Origin: Zhengella mangrovi
GTDB taxonomy: Bacteria; Pseudomonadota; Alphaproteobacteria; Rhizobiales; Rhizobiaceae
Length of the DNA stretch: 64,000 nucleotides
NCBI RefSeq assembly: GCF_002727065.1
Contig: NZ_PDVP01000004.1
Location: forward strand, 186,001-250,000
Direction of reading: 5' to 3'
The notes under the pieces were generated by a model. It saw only the letters and a list, made by a program, of their open reading frames with translations. It did no database searches and was not told the origin of the DNA. Within the stretch, counting starts at the first letter, position 1; every line of letters starts with the position of its first letter. A program made the position numbers and the translations under genes. Below are positions 18,219-27,538 of this stretch, in pieces.

Positions 18219-19286
18219 ATGAAGACCAGAATTCTCATTGTCGACGACAGCCGGACCACGCTTGGCCTGATGGAGAAGCTCATCCGGAAGATCGAGGGCT
18301 GCGAGCCGGTGATCTACAACGACGCCGTTTCCTTCGTGGACAACATTGATGTCGAGGACTTCGACATCGCGGTGATCGATTTCCAGATGCCAGGCATGAA
18401 CGGGATCGAACTGGCGGAACGCCTGCTGTCACACCACCGGCATGCGCACAAGCCGGTGGTCATGATCACGGCGGACCGGGACACCCAGGTCCGCATGGCG
18501 GCGATCAACACGGGCGTGATCGAGTTCCTGAACAAGCCGATCGAGCCGATCGAGTTCCGGGCGCGCATCAAGAACCTGGTGCGCCTGCGCAATGCCCAGC
18601 GCAAGCTGGAGGACCGTGCCGGCTGGCTGCGCGAAGAGGTCAGCCACGCGACCGTGATGATCCGCCAGCGCGAGGAGGAGATCATCCACCGGCTATCGAT
18701 GGCTGCCGGCTACAAGGACGACGAGACCTCCGCCCACATGATCCGGATGGCGAAGATCTCCGAGCGGCTTGCCCGCGAACTCGGCCACGACGAAGACTTC
18801 TGCCGCGACATCCGCCTGGCCGCCGTCATGCACGACATCGGCAAGGTGGGCATCCGCGAGACCGTCATCAACAAGCCGGGCGCCCTGTCCGACGACGAAC
18901 GGACGCACATGCAGACGCACACGACCATCGGGTCCGAAATCCTCGCCGGGTCGTCCTCGCAACTGCTCAACCTGGCCGAGGACATTGCCCACGGCCATCA
19001 CGAGCGCTGGGACGGACGCGGCTATCCGCGCAGGCTCGCCGGCAAGGACATTCCGACTAGCGCCCGCATTGCCGCCGTCGCGGACGTGTTCGATGCGCTG
19101 ACGAGCAAGCGCATGTACAAGGAGGCCTGGTCGGTGGACAAGACGGTCACCTACATCAACAGCGAAGCCGGCAAGCGGTTCGATCCGGATTGCGTCGCGG
19201 CCATGAACCGCTGCCTTCCCGACCTTGAACTCATCATCGAGGAGATGCCGGACATCTCGCTGGCCATGCAGCGCAAGGTCGCCTGA
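18219..19286 (+). CDS. Response regulator with HD-GYP c-di-GMP phosphodiesterase domain
   Basis: 355 residues. The receiver domain (residues ~1-125) has the acidic pair D9-D10 and phospho-acceptor Asp54 (VIDFQMPGMNG). The output is an HD-GYP domain: H205-D206 in MHDIGK and H260-H261-E262 followed by DGRGYP. All catalytic residues I can check are intact, so it should hydrolyse cyclic di-GMP when activated by phosphorylation, like RpfG. It follows the hybrid kinase in the same operon, which makes the output of this sensory system a change in c-di-GMP. Confidence 0.9.
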   Translation: MKTRILIVDDSRTTLGLMEKLIRKIEGCEPVIYNDAVSFVDNIDVEDFDIAVIDFQMPGMNGIELAERLLSHHRHAHKPVVMITADRDTQVRMAAINTGVIEFLNKPIEPIEFRARIKNLVRLRNAQRKLEDRAGWLREEVSHATVMIRQREEEIIHRLSMAAGYKDDETSAHMIRMAKISERLARELGHDEDFCRDIRLAAVMHDIGKVGIRETVINKPGALSDDERTHMQTHTTIGSEILAGSSSQLLNLAEDIAHGHHERWDGRGYPRRLAGKDIPTSARIAAVADVFDALTSKRMYKEAWSVDKTVTYINSEAGKRFDPDCVAAMNRCLPDLELIIEEMPDISLAMQRKVA

Positions 19287-19291
19287 TCGCA

Positions 19292-21358
19292 CTACTTGCC
19301 TTCGCGCCACCACATGGAGCTGAGGGCGAGCAGGAGCAGGCCGAGCCCGAGGAAACCGGCAAAGAGCGGCGTGCGGTTGACCGATCGCAGCACGCTCTCG
19401 CCGGACGAGCGCAGGCCGATCCAGTCGCGTCCCGATGCGGTGGCGCCGCTGCGCACCGGCACGATGCCCGGCAGGCGATCGCCGGACAGGCGGCGCACCG
19501 TTCCGCCACTCGCCTTCGCGATGGGGTCCAGTTTCGCGGTCGTGGAGACGGTTTCGGCGAATTCGGGCGCGTTGACGGGGCCGACATGGGCCAGCGCCAT
19601 CAGGTCGCCATTGGCAACCTGGTAGAGGCCGATCTCGTTGCCTTCCAGCTCTCCGGTAAAAAGGCCCGGTGAACCGGCCCTCAGCGGCACCTCGGTGGTC
19701 TTGCCCGATGGCAGGATGACCGTGGCGTTGCCCGCCTCTTCGGCCATGGTCTGGCGCCGGATCTCGAGCATCATGCCGCGGCCGTCGGCCGTCAGCCGTT
19801 CCTCTTCCAGTTCCGGCTCCCGCATCAGCCAATGGGCGATGCGCCGGTAAAGCGCGACATGCGGCCCGCCGCCCTCGAAACCGCGCGCCCACAGCCAGCC
19901 CTGGTCGGACAGCAGCTGCGCCACCCGGCCTTCGCCGTAGCGGTTGAGGATGAGAAGCGGGCGGTCTCCGGCGCCGCGCATGACAACTTCACCCTCCGGC
20001 CGGTCGACGGCGACCTGGCGGAACCAGCGGCTCCAGTGCGGCGGTTCGCTTGCCGATCCATCGAGGCCACGGGTCACAGGATGGCGTTCGCCGGTGTCGG
20101 TCAGGCGAGGGAAGAAGGCCTGGTCGATCACCTGGCCGGTGGGCATGGCGGGCAGCGCCGGCATCAGGGGGGTGCGGGCAATCGACTGCTCGCCGGCATA
20201 TTCCGGTCCGGCCGCGATCAGCAGCGCACCGCCGTTCTGAACGTATTGCGCGATGTAGTCGTAGTAGAGAACCGGCAGCACGTCGCGGTGCTGGTAGCGG
20301 TCGAGGATGATGAGATCGAAATCGTCGATCTTCTCGACAAACAGTTCGCGGGTGGGAAAGGCGATCAGCGACAGCTCGTTGATCGGCGTGCCGTCCTGCT
20401 TTTCCGGCGGCCGCAGGATGGTGAAATGCACCAGGTCCACCGAGGCGTCGGACTTGAGCAGGTTGCGCCAGGTGCGCTCGCCGGCATGCGGTTCGCCGGA
20501 GACGAGGAGCACGCGCAGGTTCTCGCGGATGCCGTCGACGATGGCGACCGTCCTGTTGTTGGCCGGCGTCACCTCGCCGGATTCGCGCGGGATCGACAGT
20601 TCAACGATGTTGCGGCCGCCGTTGGGGACGGTGATCTCCAGCGGCATGGTGACACCCGGTGTCGCCCGTTCGGTGGTGACGAGATTGCCGTTGACGCGGA
20701 CCTCGACCGACACGCTGCCGCCGCCATCGCCGGTGTCGGTCACTTCGTAGGTCATCTCCAGCGGCTTGCCGGCGATGCCGAAACGCGGTGCCTCGACGAA
20801 GCGGATGCGGCGGTCGAACTCGTCGGGCCGGCCGGTGATCAGGCCGTGGACCGGGGCGTTGAAGCCGAGCGCCTGCAGGTCTTTCGGCACATCGTGCACC
20901 TGGCCGTCGGTGATCAGGATGCCGCCGGCGACCCGCGAGGGAGGCACGTCGGACAGGAGGCTGGAGAGGGCGCCGAAGAGGCGGGTCTCGACGCGGTCGT
21001 CGGCGCGATCGCCCCGGCCGGCCTCCGCCACGCGGACCTCGAACTCGGGGAAGCGGGCGAGACGCGCCTTGAGCGCCTCGACGGCTGCGGAAGCCTCGGC
21101 GTTGCGGTCGCCGATGTCCTGGCTCTGGCTGCGGTCGACGATCACGCCGACGACGCTCTTGACCGGGTCGCGGATCTCGTCGAGCAGCACGGGGTTGGCC
21201 AGTGCAAGGGCGACGGCGGCCATGGCGGTGGCGCGGATCCAGGCGCCGCGCTGGCGCAGGACGATTCCGGTCAGCGCAAGCAGCGCGAGGACGGCGGCGA
21301 CCGCGACCAGCCAGGGCCAGGCGAGGAGCGGTTCGAAGGAGACGGAAACCTGGTTCAT
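19292..21358 (-). CDS. Large membrane protein with amidotransferase-like region (MoxR operon)
   Basis: 688 residues. Two membrane helices lie in the first ~60 residues and one lies near the C-terminus (FAGFLGLGLLLLALSSMWW). Between them is a VWA-like start (VVGVIVDRSQSQDIGD), then a region resembling a class I glutamine-amidotransferase fold (YVQNGGALLIAAGPEYAG) that I judge non-catalytic. It is the last gene of the MoxR-DUF58-DUF4159 operon; the ATG lies 10 bases past the stop of the previous gene. An in-frame TTG seven codons upstream is less likely. The function is unknown. Proteins in this position are thought to act in the cell envelope. Confidence 0.65.
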   Translation of the reverse strand: MNQVSVSFEPLLAWPWLVAVAAVLALLALTGIVLRQRGAWIRATAMAAVALALANPVLLDEIRDPVKSVVGVIVDRSQSQDIGDRNAEASAAVEALKARLARFPEFEVRVAEAGRGDRADDRVETRLFGALSSLLSDVPPSRVAGGILITDGQVHDVPKDLQALGFNAPVHGLITGRPDEFDRRIRFVEAPRFGIAGKPLEMTYEVTDTGDGGGSVSVEVRVNGNLVTTERATPGVTMPLEITVPNGGRNIVELSIPRESGEVTPANNRTVAIVDGIRENLRVLLVSGEPHAGERTWRNLLKSDASVDLVHFTILRPPEKQDGTPINELSLIAFPTRELFVEKIDDFDLIILDRYQHRDVLPVLYYDYIAQYVQNGGALLIAAGPEYAGEQSIARTPLMPALPAMPTGQVIDQAFFPRLTDTGERHPVTRGLDGSASEPPHWSRWFRQVAVDRPEGEVVMRGAGDRPLLILNRYGEGRVAQLLSDQGWLWARGFEGGGPHVALYRRIAHWLMREPELEEERLTADGRGMMLEIRRQTMAEEAGNATVILPSGKTTEVPLRAGSPGLFTGELEGNEIGLYQVANGDLMALAHVGPVNAPEFAETVSTTAKLDPIAKASGGTVRRLSGDRLPGIVPVRSGATASGRDWIGLRSSGESVLRSVNRTPLFAGFLGLGLLLLALSSMWWREGK

Positions 21359-21368
21359 CCGCGCCGCC

Positions 21369-24203
21369 TCACTGCCCAAGCCGTTCCAGCAGGGCGGGAA
21401 TATGGACCTGGTCGGCCTTGTAGTTGCCCGTCAGCATGTACATCATGATGTTGACCCCGGCCCGGTAGGCATAGACGCGCTGCAGCGGATTGTTGGGAAC
21501 CGTCGGCAGCAGGAAGTCACCGTTGGCGTCGATCGCCCAGGCCCCGGCAAAGTCGTTGCCGGTGATGAGAATGGGCGATACGCCGTCACCGGTGCGCACG
21601 GGGCGGTTGTCCTGGCTGTCGGCTTCGAGCGAAGCCTCGACCCAGAGCGGCGAGGCGGAGAAGCGGCCGGGGAAGCCGGACAGGATGTAGAACGACTTGG
21701 TGAGCACGTGATCGGGCGGCACCGGTTCAAGCGCCGGCACGTTCATGGACGACAGGATTTCGCGCAGCCGTTGGGTGGCCGGCGACGCGGCGGTGCTGCC
21801 GAAGCCGGCCGAATAGGCGTCGCGGGTGTCAAAGAGCACCGTGCCGCCCTGCTGCATGTAGGCGTCGATGCGGGCCAGCGCATCGGCTGGCGGAACGGGA
21901 ACGGCGGCGTCCACGGGCCAGTAGATGATCGGGTAGAAGGCCAGTTCGTCGGTGGCGATATCGACGCCGACCGGGTCTCCCGGCTCGAGCGCCGTCTTGC
22001 GGATGAGGAATTGCGTCAGGCCATGGAGGCCGGCGCGGGAAATGGCGTCGATGGAGCCGTTGCCGGTACGGACATAGGCGAGGCGGGTGCGCTCGATGGC
22101 GGCAATCGCCTCGGCGTCGCCCGGGCGCTGGTCGTTCGTTTCCTGCGCCTGGGCGCGCGGCACGAAGGCCGGCATGGCCATGGCGCCGGCCAGGGCCAGC
22201 ACAAGCGCGGCCGTTGCGGCACGGCGCGGCCGCCGCGCCATCAGGCCGGAGAGCCAGAAGACGATCAGCGTGTCGAGGGCCAGCAGTCCCGCGGCGGCGG
22301 CAAGCAGCGGACCCTTCAGAGAGGCCGATTCATCGGCACCGTAGCCGATGGCGGTCACCGGCGCGGCGAAGGGCGGGCGGGCCAGCGGTTCGAGCGTGGC
22401 ATCGGCTGGCAGGAGATTGCGGGCGACGACGCCGTCCTCGCTGCCATAGAGACCGGGCGGGTGTTCCAGCGAGACGGGTTGGACCCCGGCCGAAAGGTCG
22501 AGCGGGCGCGCGTCGGGCGGGGGCGGGGCCAGGCTTCCATCGGCGGCGATCATGCGCCAGGGCGGCAGGGTGGCGGCAACCTGTCCACCGGAAGCCACGG
22601 CAATGGCGCCCTGGTTGCGCGAGAACTGGACGATCCGGCGCAGCATTTCCACGAACGTGCCGGAAATGGGCAGGGTGGACCAGCTTGCCTCCGGCGTGAC
22701 GTGGAAAAGGACGATCGTGCCATCGCCACGCGGTCCGCCGGTGACCAGCGGCGTGCCGTCGGCAAGTGCTGCCCAGGTGCGCTCGACGATGCCCGGTTCC
22801 GGCTCGGCCAGCACCTGGCGGGACACCGTGACATCGCGTGGCGGCGTCAGCCCGGCAAAACCGCCGTTGGCGGGGAACTCGGCGACGGGCTGCGGTTCGG
22901 TCCAGGACAGCGTGCCGCCGAGCGCGCGTTCGCCCGAGCGAAGGCGGACCGGCAGCAGGTCGTCGGCCTCGGGCGTGCCTGCGAGGCGCGGTCCGGCGAA
23001 GCGCACGAGGGTTCCGCCACCTTCCACCCAGCGGGTGAGCGCCTGGCGGGCCTCGTTCGGGATCACGCCGATATCGGCCATGACGATGACCGCCGGCTTC
23101 TGGTCGAGGATTTCCGGAATGGCCTCGTTGAGGTCGTTGGTCTGCGGCTCGACAAGGTCGGCAAAGGGCTTGAGCGCGCGGCGGATGTAATAGAGCGGCG
23201 ACAGCAGCGGCTGGGCATTGTCGGCTTCGGAGGCGGAGATGAGCGCGATACGGCGGCGGCGCGAGTTGTCGTCCAGGACGCGGGTCGCGGCCGCCTGGCG
23301 GGCACCGTCGACGACGATCGCGGCAAAGTCGTTGCGCAGTTCGAACGGGGCCTGGAAGGCGGCGCTGGCTTTCGTGTCACCGGGACGGAAGGCGGCCTGC
23401 GCCTCGCCGATGCGGCGGCCCTTGTCGTCCAGGGCATGGAGGGTGACGAGCGCGGGGCCGGCCTCGTCCGCCGGGCGAATGACCGTCGTCGTCAGCGCCG
23501 TGGCGCCGTTCTCGGTGTTCACGAGGCCGGTGAGCCCCCCGGACCGGGCATCGGCCCAGATGATCTTTTCCGGCGTCAGGCCCTGCAACTGGGCGAAGGC
23601 CCTTGCATCGCCCTCAGAAGCCAGTCCGTCGGTCAACAGGGCCAGCGTCACGCCTGTCTGGTCGTCGAGTGTCTCGGCGATCCGGGACAGCGCCGTGACG
23701 CGGTCGACAGACACCGGGCGCGGTTCGGCCGCGGCAAGACGGTCGCGCGCCGTCGCCGCGTCGAACGGGCCGATCTCGGCGTTCGGTTTCTCCGCGGTCA
23801 GGGCCAGGACGACCGGTACGCCGGCTTCCCCGGCATCGCCGATGAGGGTCGCCGCGGTTTCACGGCGGCGCTCCCAATCGGGTGCCGAGGCCCAGCCGTT
23901 GTCGATGACGAGGACCAGCGGCGCATCGCCGAGGACGACGGCCTCGCGCGGCTTGAAGATCGGGCCGGCAAGGGCCACGATGACGAGCGCGGCCATCAGC
24001 AGACGCAGAAGCGTCAGCCACCAGGGGCTTTGCTGCGGCGTTTCCTCGCTCTTGAGGACACGGGCCAGGATCCGCAGCGGCGGAAAGACCTCCTCGCGCG
24101 GATGGGGCGGGGTGAGGCGCAGCAGCCACCAGATGACCGGCAAGGCGAGCAGGCCGAACAGGACGGCCGGATTGGCGAAGGTGAGGGGCAGGCCGGCAAT
24201 CAT
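21369..24203 (-). CDS. BatA-like N-terminal plus DUF4159 membrane protein
   Basis: 944 residues. The first ~85 residues are the two-helix BatA N-terminal domain (LTFANPAVLFGLLALPVIWWLL; then a second helix). A VWA-like segment follows (APLVLVIDNGWASAPDW), then amidotransferase-like parts, and a further pair of membrane helices near residues 620-680. The C-terminal ~250 residues match DUF4159 (LAYVRTGNGSIDAISRAGLHGL, FYPIIYWPVD). It overlaps the upstream DUF58 gene by four bases. The Bat/MoxR neighbourhood suggests a MoxR-driven envelope complex, but no biochemical role is known. Confidence 0.75.
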   Translation of the reverse strand: MIAGLPLTFANPAVLFGLLALPVIWWLLRLTPPHPREEVFPPLRILARVLKSEETPQQSPWWLTLLRLLMAALVIVALAGPIFKPREAVVLGDAPLVLVIDNGWASAPDWERRRETAATLIGDAGEAGVPVVLALTAEKPNAEIGPFDAATARDRLAAAEPRPVSVDRVTALSRIAETLDDQTGVTLALLTDGLASEGDARAFAQLQGLTPEKIIWADARSGGLTGLVNTENGATALTTTVIRPADEAGPALVTLHALDDKGRRIGEAQAAFRPGDTKASAAFQAPFELRNDFAAIVVDGARQAAATRVLDDNSRRRRIALISASEADNAQPLLSPLYYIRRALKPFADLVEPQTNDLNEAIPEILDQKPAVIVMADIGVIPNEARQALTRWVEGGGTLVRFAGPRLAGTPEADDLLPVRLRSGERALGGTLSWTEPQPVAEFPANGGFAGLTPPRDVTVSRQVLAEPEPGIVERTWAALADGTPLVTGGPRGDGTIVLFHVTPEASWSTLPISGTFVEMLRRIVQFSRNQGAIAVASGGQVAATLPPWRMIAADGSLAPPPPDARPLDLSAGVQPVSLEHPPGLYGSEDGVVARNLLPADATLEPLARPPFAAPVTAIGYGADESASLKGPLLAAAAGLLALDTLIVFWLSGLMARRPRRAATAALVLALAGAMAMPAFVPRAQAQETNDQRPGDAEAIAAIERTRLAYVRTGNGSIDAISRAGLHGLTQFLIRKTALEPGDPVGVDIATDELAFYPIIYWPVDAAVPVPPADALARIDAYMQQGGTVLFDTRDAYSAGFGSTAASPATQRLREILSSMNVPALEPVPPDHVLTKSFYILSGFPGRFSASPLWVEASLEADSQDNRPVRTGDGVSPILITGNDFAGAWAIDANGDFLLPTVPNNPLQRVYAYRAGVNIMMYMLTGNYKADQVHIPALLERLGQ

Positions 24204-25114
24204 CGGCCGGCTCCGGCCAGCGCATGCGGCTCGCTCATCGCGAGGTGAACGGAGACCAGCGCCTGCGAGGCCAGCTGGTCGGTGTGGTTGACGGTATAGC
24301 TCCAGCCCAGACGGCGCGCCCAGGCGGCCATTTCCTCGCGCCGGGCCCGGTAGAGCGTGGCATAGTCGTCGCGCAAGGTTTCGGCGCGGCCGGCCCGCAG
24401 CCGCTGGCCGGTTTCCGGATCGCGGAACTCGGTCCGCCCGGCATAGGGAAAGTCCTCTTCCACCGGATCGCAGACCTCGATGAGGTGGGCGCGCACGCCC
24501 CGGGCCGCCAGCGGTTCAAGCCAGGCATGCATGTCCTCGACCGGGTCGAGGAAATCGGAAACGATGACGATGTCGGAAAAGCGCCGGATCATGGAAAAGT
24601 CTGGCCTGGCCGGCAGGTCGGACGCATGGATCAGCCGGTTGGCCAGCCGTTCCGCGGCATTGCGCGCCGCGATGGGGTCGGTCAGGCCGGGCCAGCCGAT
24701 CCGTTCGCCCGAGCGGGCCAGCAATTCGGCCAGGGCGAGGGCGAGCACGAGCGCGCGGCTTTCCTTGGAGACCGATGCCAGGGACGACTTGAACAGCATG
24801 GACGGCGACGGGTCGGCCCAGAGCCAGACCGTGTGCGCGGCCTCCCACTCGTTGTCGCGGACGTAGGTATGGTCGTCGCGCGCGGAGCGGCGCCAGTCGA
24901 TGCGCGACATGGCCTCGCCCTCGACATAGGGCCGGTACTGCCAGAAATTCTCGCCGATGCCGCGTTTGCGCCGGCCATGCCAGCCGGAAATGACGGTGGA
25001 GACGATCCGCCGGGCTTCCACCAGGAGATCGGGCACCAGGGAAGCCCGCAGGTGCGCACGGGCCAGCGCGTCCCGCGCGGCGACCGGTTCCGTGGTGGCG
25101 CCGAGCGCCGCCAT
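24200..25114 (-). CDS. DUF58 domain protein (MoxR partner)
   Basis: 304 residues. GRRKRGIGENFWQYRPYVEGEAMSRIDWRRSARDDHTYVRDNEWE is the hallmark DUF58 segment, and the following part has a VWA-like fold (VWLWADPSPSM). The gene lies directly after moxR (shared base at 25114) and overlaps the DUF4159 gene, so all are cotranscribed. In MoxR systems the DUF58/VWA protein is usually the adaptor or substrate of the AAA+ ATPase. Confidence 0.88.
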   Translation of the reverse strand: MAALGATTEPVAARDALARAHLRASLVPDLLVEARRIVSTVISGWHGRRKRGIGENFWQYRPYVEGEAMSRIDWRRSARDDHTYVRDNEWEAAHTVWLWADPSPSMLFKSSLASVSKESRALVLALALAELLARSGERIGWPGLTDPIAARNAAERLANRLIHASDLPARPDFSMIRRFSDIVIVSDFLDPVEDMHAWLEPLAARGVRAHLIEVCDPVEEDFPYAGRTEFRDPETGQRLRAGRAETLRDDYATLYRARREEMAAWARRLGWSYTVNHTDQLASQALVSVHLAMSEPHALAGAGR

Positions 25115-26121
25115 CAGCCGAGCTCTTCGGTGAGGCGGGCGATGACGGTGCGGACGTTCATGCCCTCTGCGCGGGCGGAGAAGGAAAGCGCCATGCGATG
25201 CTGGAGGACCGGCTCGGCCAGCGCGATGACATCGTCGACGGAGGGGGCCAGGCGGCCGTCGTAAAGGGCACGGGCGCGGGCGCAGAGCGTCAGCGCCTGG
25301 CTGGCACGCGGGCCGGGGCCCCAGGCCACGTGGCGGTCGGTCTCGGCATTGCCGTTGCCCGGGCGGGCGGAGCGAACCAGCTTGAGAATGGCCTCGACCA
25401 CGCTTTCGGGCACCGGCATGCGGCGCACCAGCTGCTGGATCTCGACGAGCCTCGTTGCCGCCATGACGTTGCGCGCGGTGGCGTCGGACGTGCCGGTGGT
25501 CTCCAGCAGGATGCGGCGCTCGGCTTCCAGTTCCGGGTAAAGAATGTCGATCTGCATCAGGAAGCGGTCGAGCTGGGCTTCCGGCAGGGGGTAGGTGCCT
25601 TCCTGTTCCAGCGGGTTCTGGGTCGCCAGGACGTGGAAGGGCGCCGGCAGGTCGTGGCGGTGGCCGGCGACCGTGACATGGTATTCCTGCATCGACTGCA
25701 GCAGCGCCGACTGGGTGCGCGGGGAGGCGCGGTTGATCTCGTCGGCCATGAGAAGCTGGGCGAAGACCGGGCCGGGGATGAAGCGGAAGGAGCGTCGGCG
25801 GTTCTCGTCCTCCTCCATCACTTCCGAGCCGAGGATGTCGGACGGCATGAGATCGGGCGTGAACTGGATGCGGCGGGCGTCGAGGCCGAGGACGGAGCCG
25901 AGCGTGTCGACCAGCTTGGTCTTGGCCAGGCCCGGCACGCCGACCAGCAGCGCGTGGCCGCCGGCCAGAAGCGCGACGATGGCGCGCTCGATCACGCTTT
26001 CCTGGCCGAAGATGACCTCGCCGACGGCTTCGCGCACCGTGGCGATGTCAGCCAACGCGGCTTCGGCCGCAGCAATCATCTCCGCCTCGCTCATCGGCTT
26101 GTCGGGGGTCATCAGGCTCAT
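25114..26121 (-). CDS. moxR: MoxR-family AAA+ ATPase
   Basis: 335 residues. Walker A is GVPGLAKT (61-68), Walker B is LLMADEIN, and the sensor/arginine regions ATQNPLEQEGTYPLPEAQLDRF are the MoxR signature. These ATPases act as chaperones that mature or remodel protein complexes, often with VWA-domain partners. It is the first gene of a four-gene operon. AGGAAGAGGA precedes this ATG; the frame is open for 14 more codons upstream but without a better ribosome site. Confidence 0.93.
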   Translation of the reverse strand: MSLMTPDKPMSEAEMIAAAEAALADIATVREAVGEVIFGQESVIERAIVALLAGGHALLVGVPGLAKTKLVDTLGSVLGLDARRIQFTPDLMPSDILGSEVMEEDENRRRSFRFIPGPVFAQLLMADEINRASPRTQSALLQSMQEYHVTVAGHRHDLPAPFHVLATQNPLEQEGTYPLPEAQLDRFLMQIDILYPELEAERRILLETTGTSDATARNVMAATRLVEIQQLVRRMPVPESVVEAILKLVRSARPGNGNAETDRHVAWGPGPRASQALTLCARARALYDGRLAPSVDDVIALAEPVLQHRMALSFSARAEGMNVRTVIARLTEELG

Positions 26122-26261
26122 GGGCGGGTATCCTCTTCCTGTGGCCTCTTGCCGGCCGGACAAGGGCCGAATCCTGAACGCATGTCTGGCAGCATGATTG
26201 CGTCTCGCGTCAAATTAAACCAGCCGACAGGGCTGACAAGCGCAATAACGGTGACTATTTC

Positions 26262-26906
26262 GTGACCATGATGAACAAAAGCGATGATACGGCCAAGCCG
26301 CAAAAGCGTCTCGAAGAGGCGCGCGAGAGCGCCGGGCTCGAGGCCCTGATCAGCCGCGCAGTGGGCCAGGAACGCGGTCTTCCGCCCGTCGAACGCTGGA
26401 ACCCGGACCATTGCGGCGAGATCGACATGGAAATCCGCCGCGACGGGACGTGGTTCTACATGGGAACGCCGATCGGGCGGCCGGCGCTGGTGCGGCTGTT
26501 TTCGACGGTGTTGCGCAAGGACGAGGACGGCGAAACCTATCTCGTGACGCCTGTGGAAAAGGTCCGCATCCGGGTGGAGGACGCGCCCTTCGTCGCCGTG
26601 GAAGCAGTGGCCACGGGGGAGGGCGAATCGCAGGTGGTGACGTTCCGCACCCAGGTCGGCGACCTGGTGGAGGCCGGACCGGAGCACCCGCTGCGCTTCG
26701 TCGACGAAGACGAGACAGGCGGGATGAAACCCTATGTCCACGTGCGGGGCCGGCTGGAGGCATTGGTATCGCGGGCGGTGATGTACGACCTGGTCGAGCT
26801 CGGCGAGGAGGTCATGGTCGATGGCAAGGCGATGTATGCGCTGCGATCGCATGGCGCCGTTTTCCCGATGATGACGATGGAGCGGCTGGAGGCCCTGTCC
26901 CGATGA
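26262..26906 (+). CDS. DUF1285 domain protein
   Basis: 214 residues. PPVERWNPDHCGEIDMEIRRDGTWFYMGTPIGRPALVRLFSTVLRKDEDG is the DUF1285 signature, and the C-terminal half ends in the predicted beta-rich region. The function is unknown. The first codon may be the GTG used here or either of two ATGs at 26268 and 26271; no strong ribosome site separates them. Its stop overlaps the start of the CoA pyrophosphatase gene (ATGA), and the same style of overlap joins that gene to the CCA-adding enzyme, so these three form one operon. Confidence 0.8.
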   Translation: MTMMNKSDDTAKPQKRLEEARESAGLEALISRAVGQERGLPPVERWNPDHCGEIDMEIRRDGTWFYMGTPIGRPALVRLFSTVLRKDEDGETYLVTPVEKVRIRVEDAPFVAVEAVATGEGESQVVTFRTQVGDLVEAGPEHPLRFVDEDETGGMKPYVHVRGRLEALVSRAVMYDLVELGEEVMVDGKAMYALRSHGAVFPMMTMERLEALSR

Positions 26907-27538
26907 CGCTCATGCCGGCGGCAACCGACTATTCGATCGCAGACCTGCGTCAGCGCCTGGGCCGGGAAACCGGGCCGTTCGGCACGGACGACCACGGTGA
27001 CCACCATTTGAACCCGGCGCTGCGCCACCTCATCATCAAGCCGGACCTGCGCGATGCGGCGGTGCTGGTTCCCGTCGTCGAGCGCGATGGCGGGCCGAGC
27101 GTGATCCTGACGCAGAGGACCGAGAGCCTGCGCCGGCATTCCGGGCAGGTGGCCTTTCCCGGCGGGCGGATCGACCCGGAGGATGCGACGCCGGAAGCCG
27201 CCGCGCTGCGCGAGACGCACGAGGAGATCGGCATCGCGCCCGACCGCGTGGAGGTTTTCGGCCGCATGCCGGACTACCTGACCGGCAGCGGGTACCGCAT
27301 TGCGCCGGTGTTCGGCCTGGTCGATCCCCAGGTGACGATGGTGGCCAACCCGGACGAGGTGGCCGCGATCTTCGAGGTGCCGCTCGCCTTCCTCATGAAC
27401 CCGGACAACCACGTGCGCCAAAGCCGGACCTGGGAGGGGCAGGAGCGCTTCTTCTGGACCATGCCGCACGATGACCGCTACATCTGGGGCGTCACGGCGG
27501 GCATCATCCGCACGATCTACGAAAGGCTCTATGCGTGA
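26903..27538 (+). CDS. NUDIX CoA pyrophosphatase (NudL-like)
   Basis: 211 residues. The NUDIX box is intact (GGRIDPEDATPEAAALRETHEEIGI) and is preceded by LTQRTESLRRHSGQVAFPGG, the segment that marks coenzyme-A-directed NUDIX enzymes (the LxxLHxGEVAFPGG-type UPF0035 region). It should cleave CoA or acyl-CoA to 4'-phosphopantetheine and adenosine 3',5'-bisphosphate. Translationally coupled to the DUF1285 gene upstream (ATGA) and to the CCA-adding gene downstream (GTGA). Confidence 0.88.
   Translation: MTLMPAATDYSIADLRQRLGRETGPFGTDDHGDHHLNPALRHLIIKPDLRDAAVLVPVVERDGGPSVILTQRTESLRRHSGQVAFPGGRIDPEDATPEAAALRETHEEIGIAPDRVEVFGRMPDYLTGSGYRIAPVFGLVDPQVTMVANPDEVAAIFEVPLAFLMNPDNHVRQSRTWEGQERFFWTMPHDDRYIWGVTAGIIRTIYERLYA

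Noticed and set aside
20766-24248. Long open plus-strand frame opposite the MoxR operon
   Set aside because: Composition typical of antisense shadow in GC-rich DNA; the minus-strand proteins have recognisable domains.
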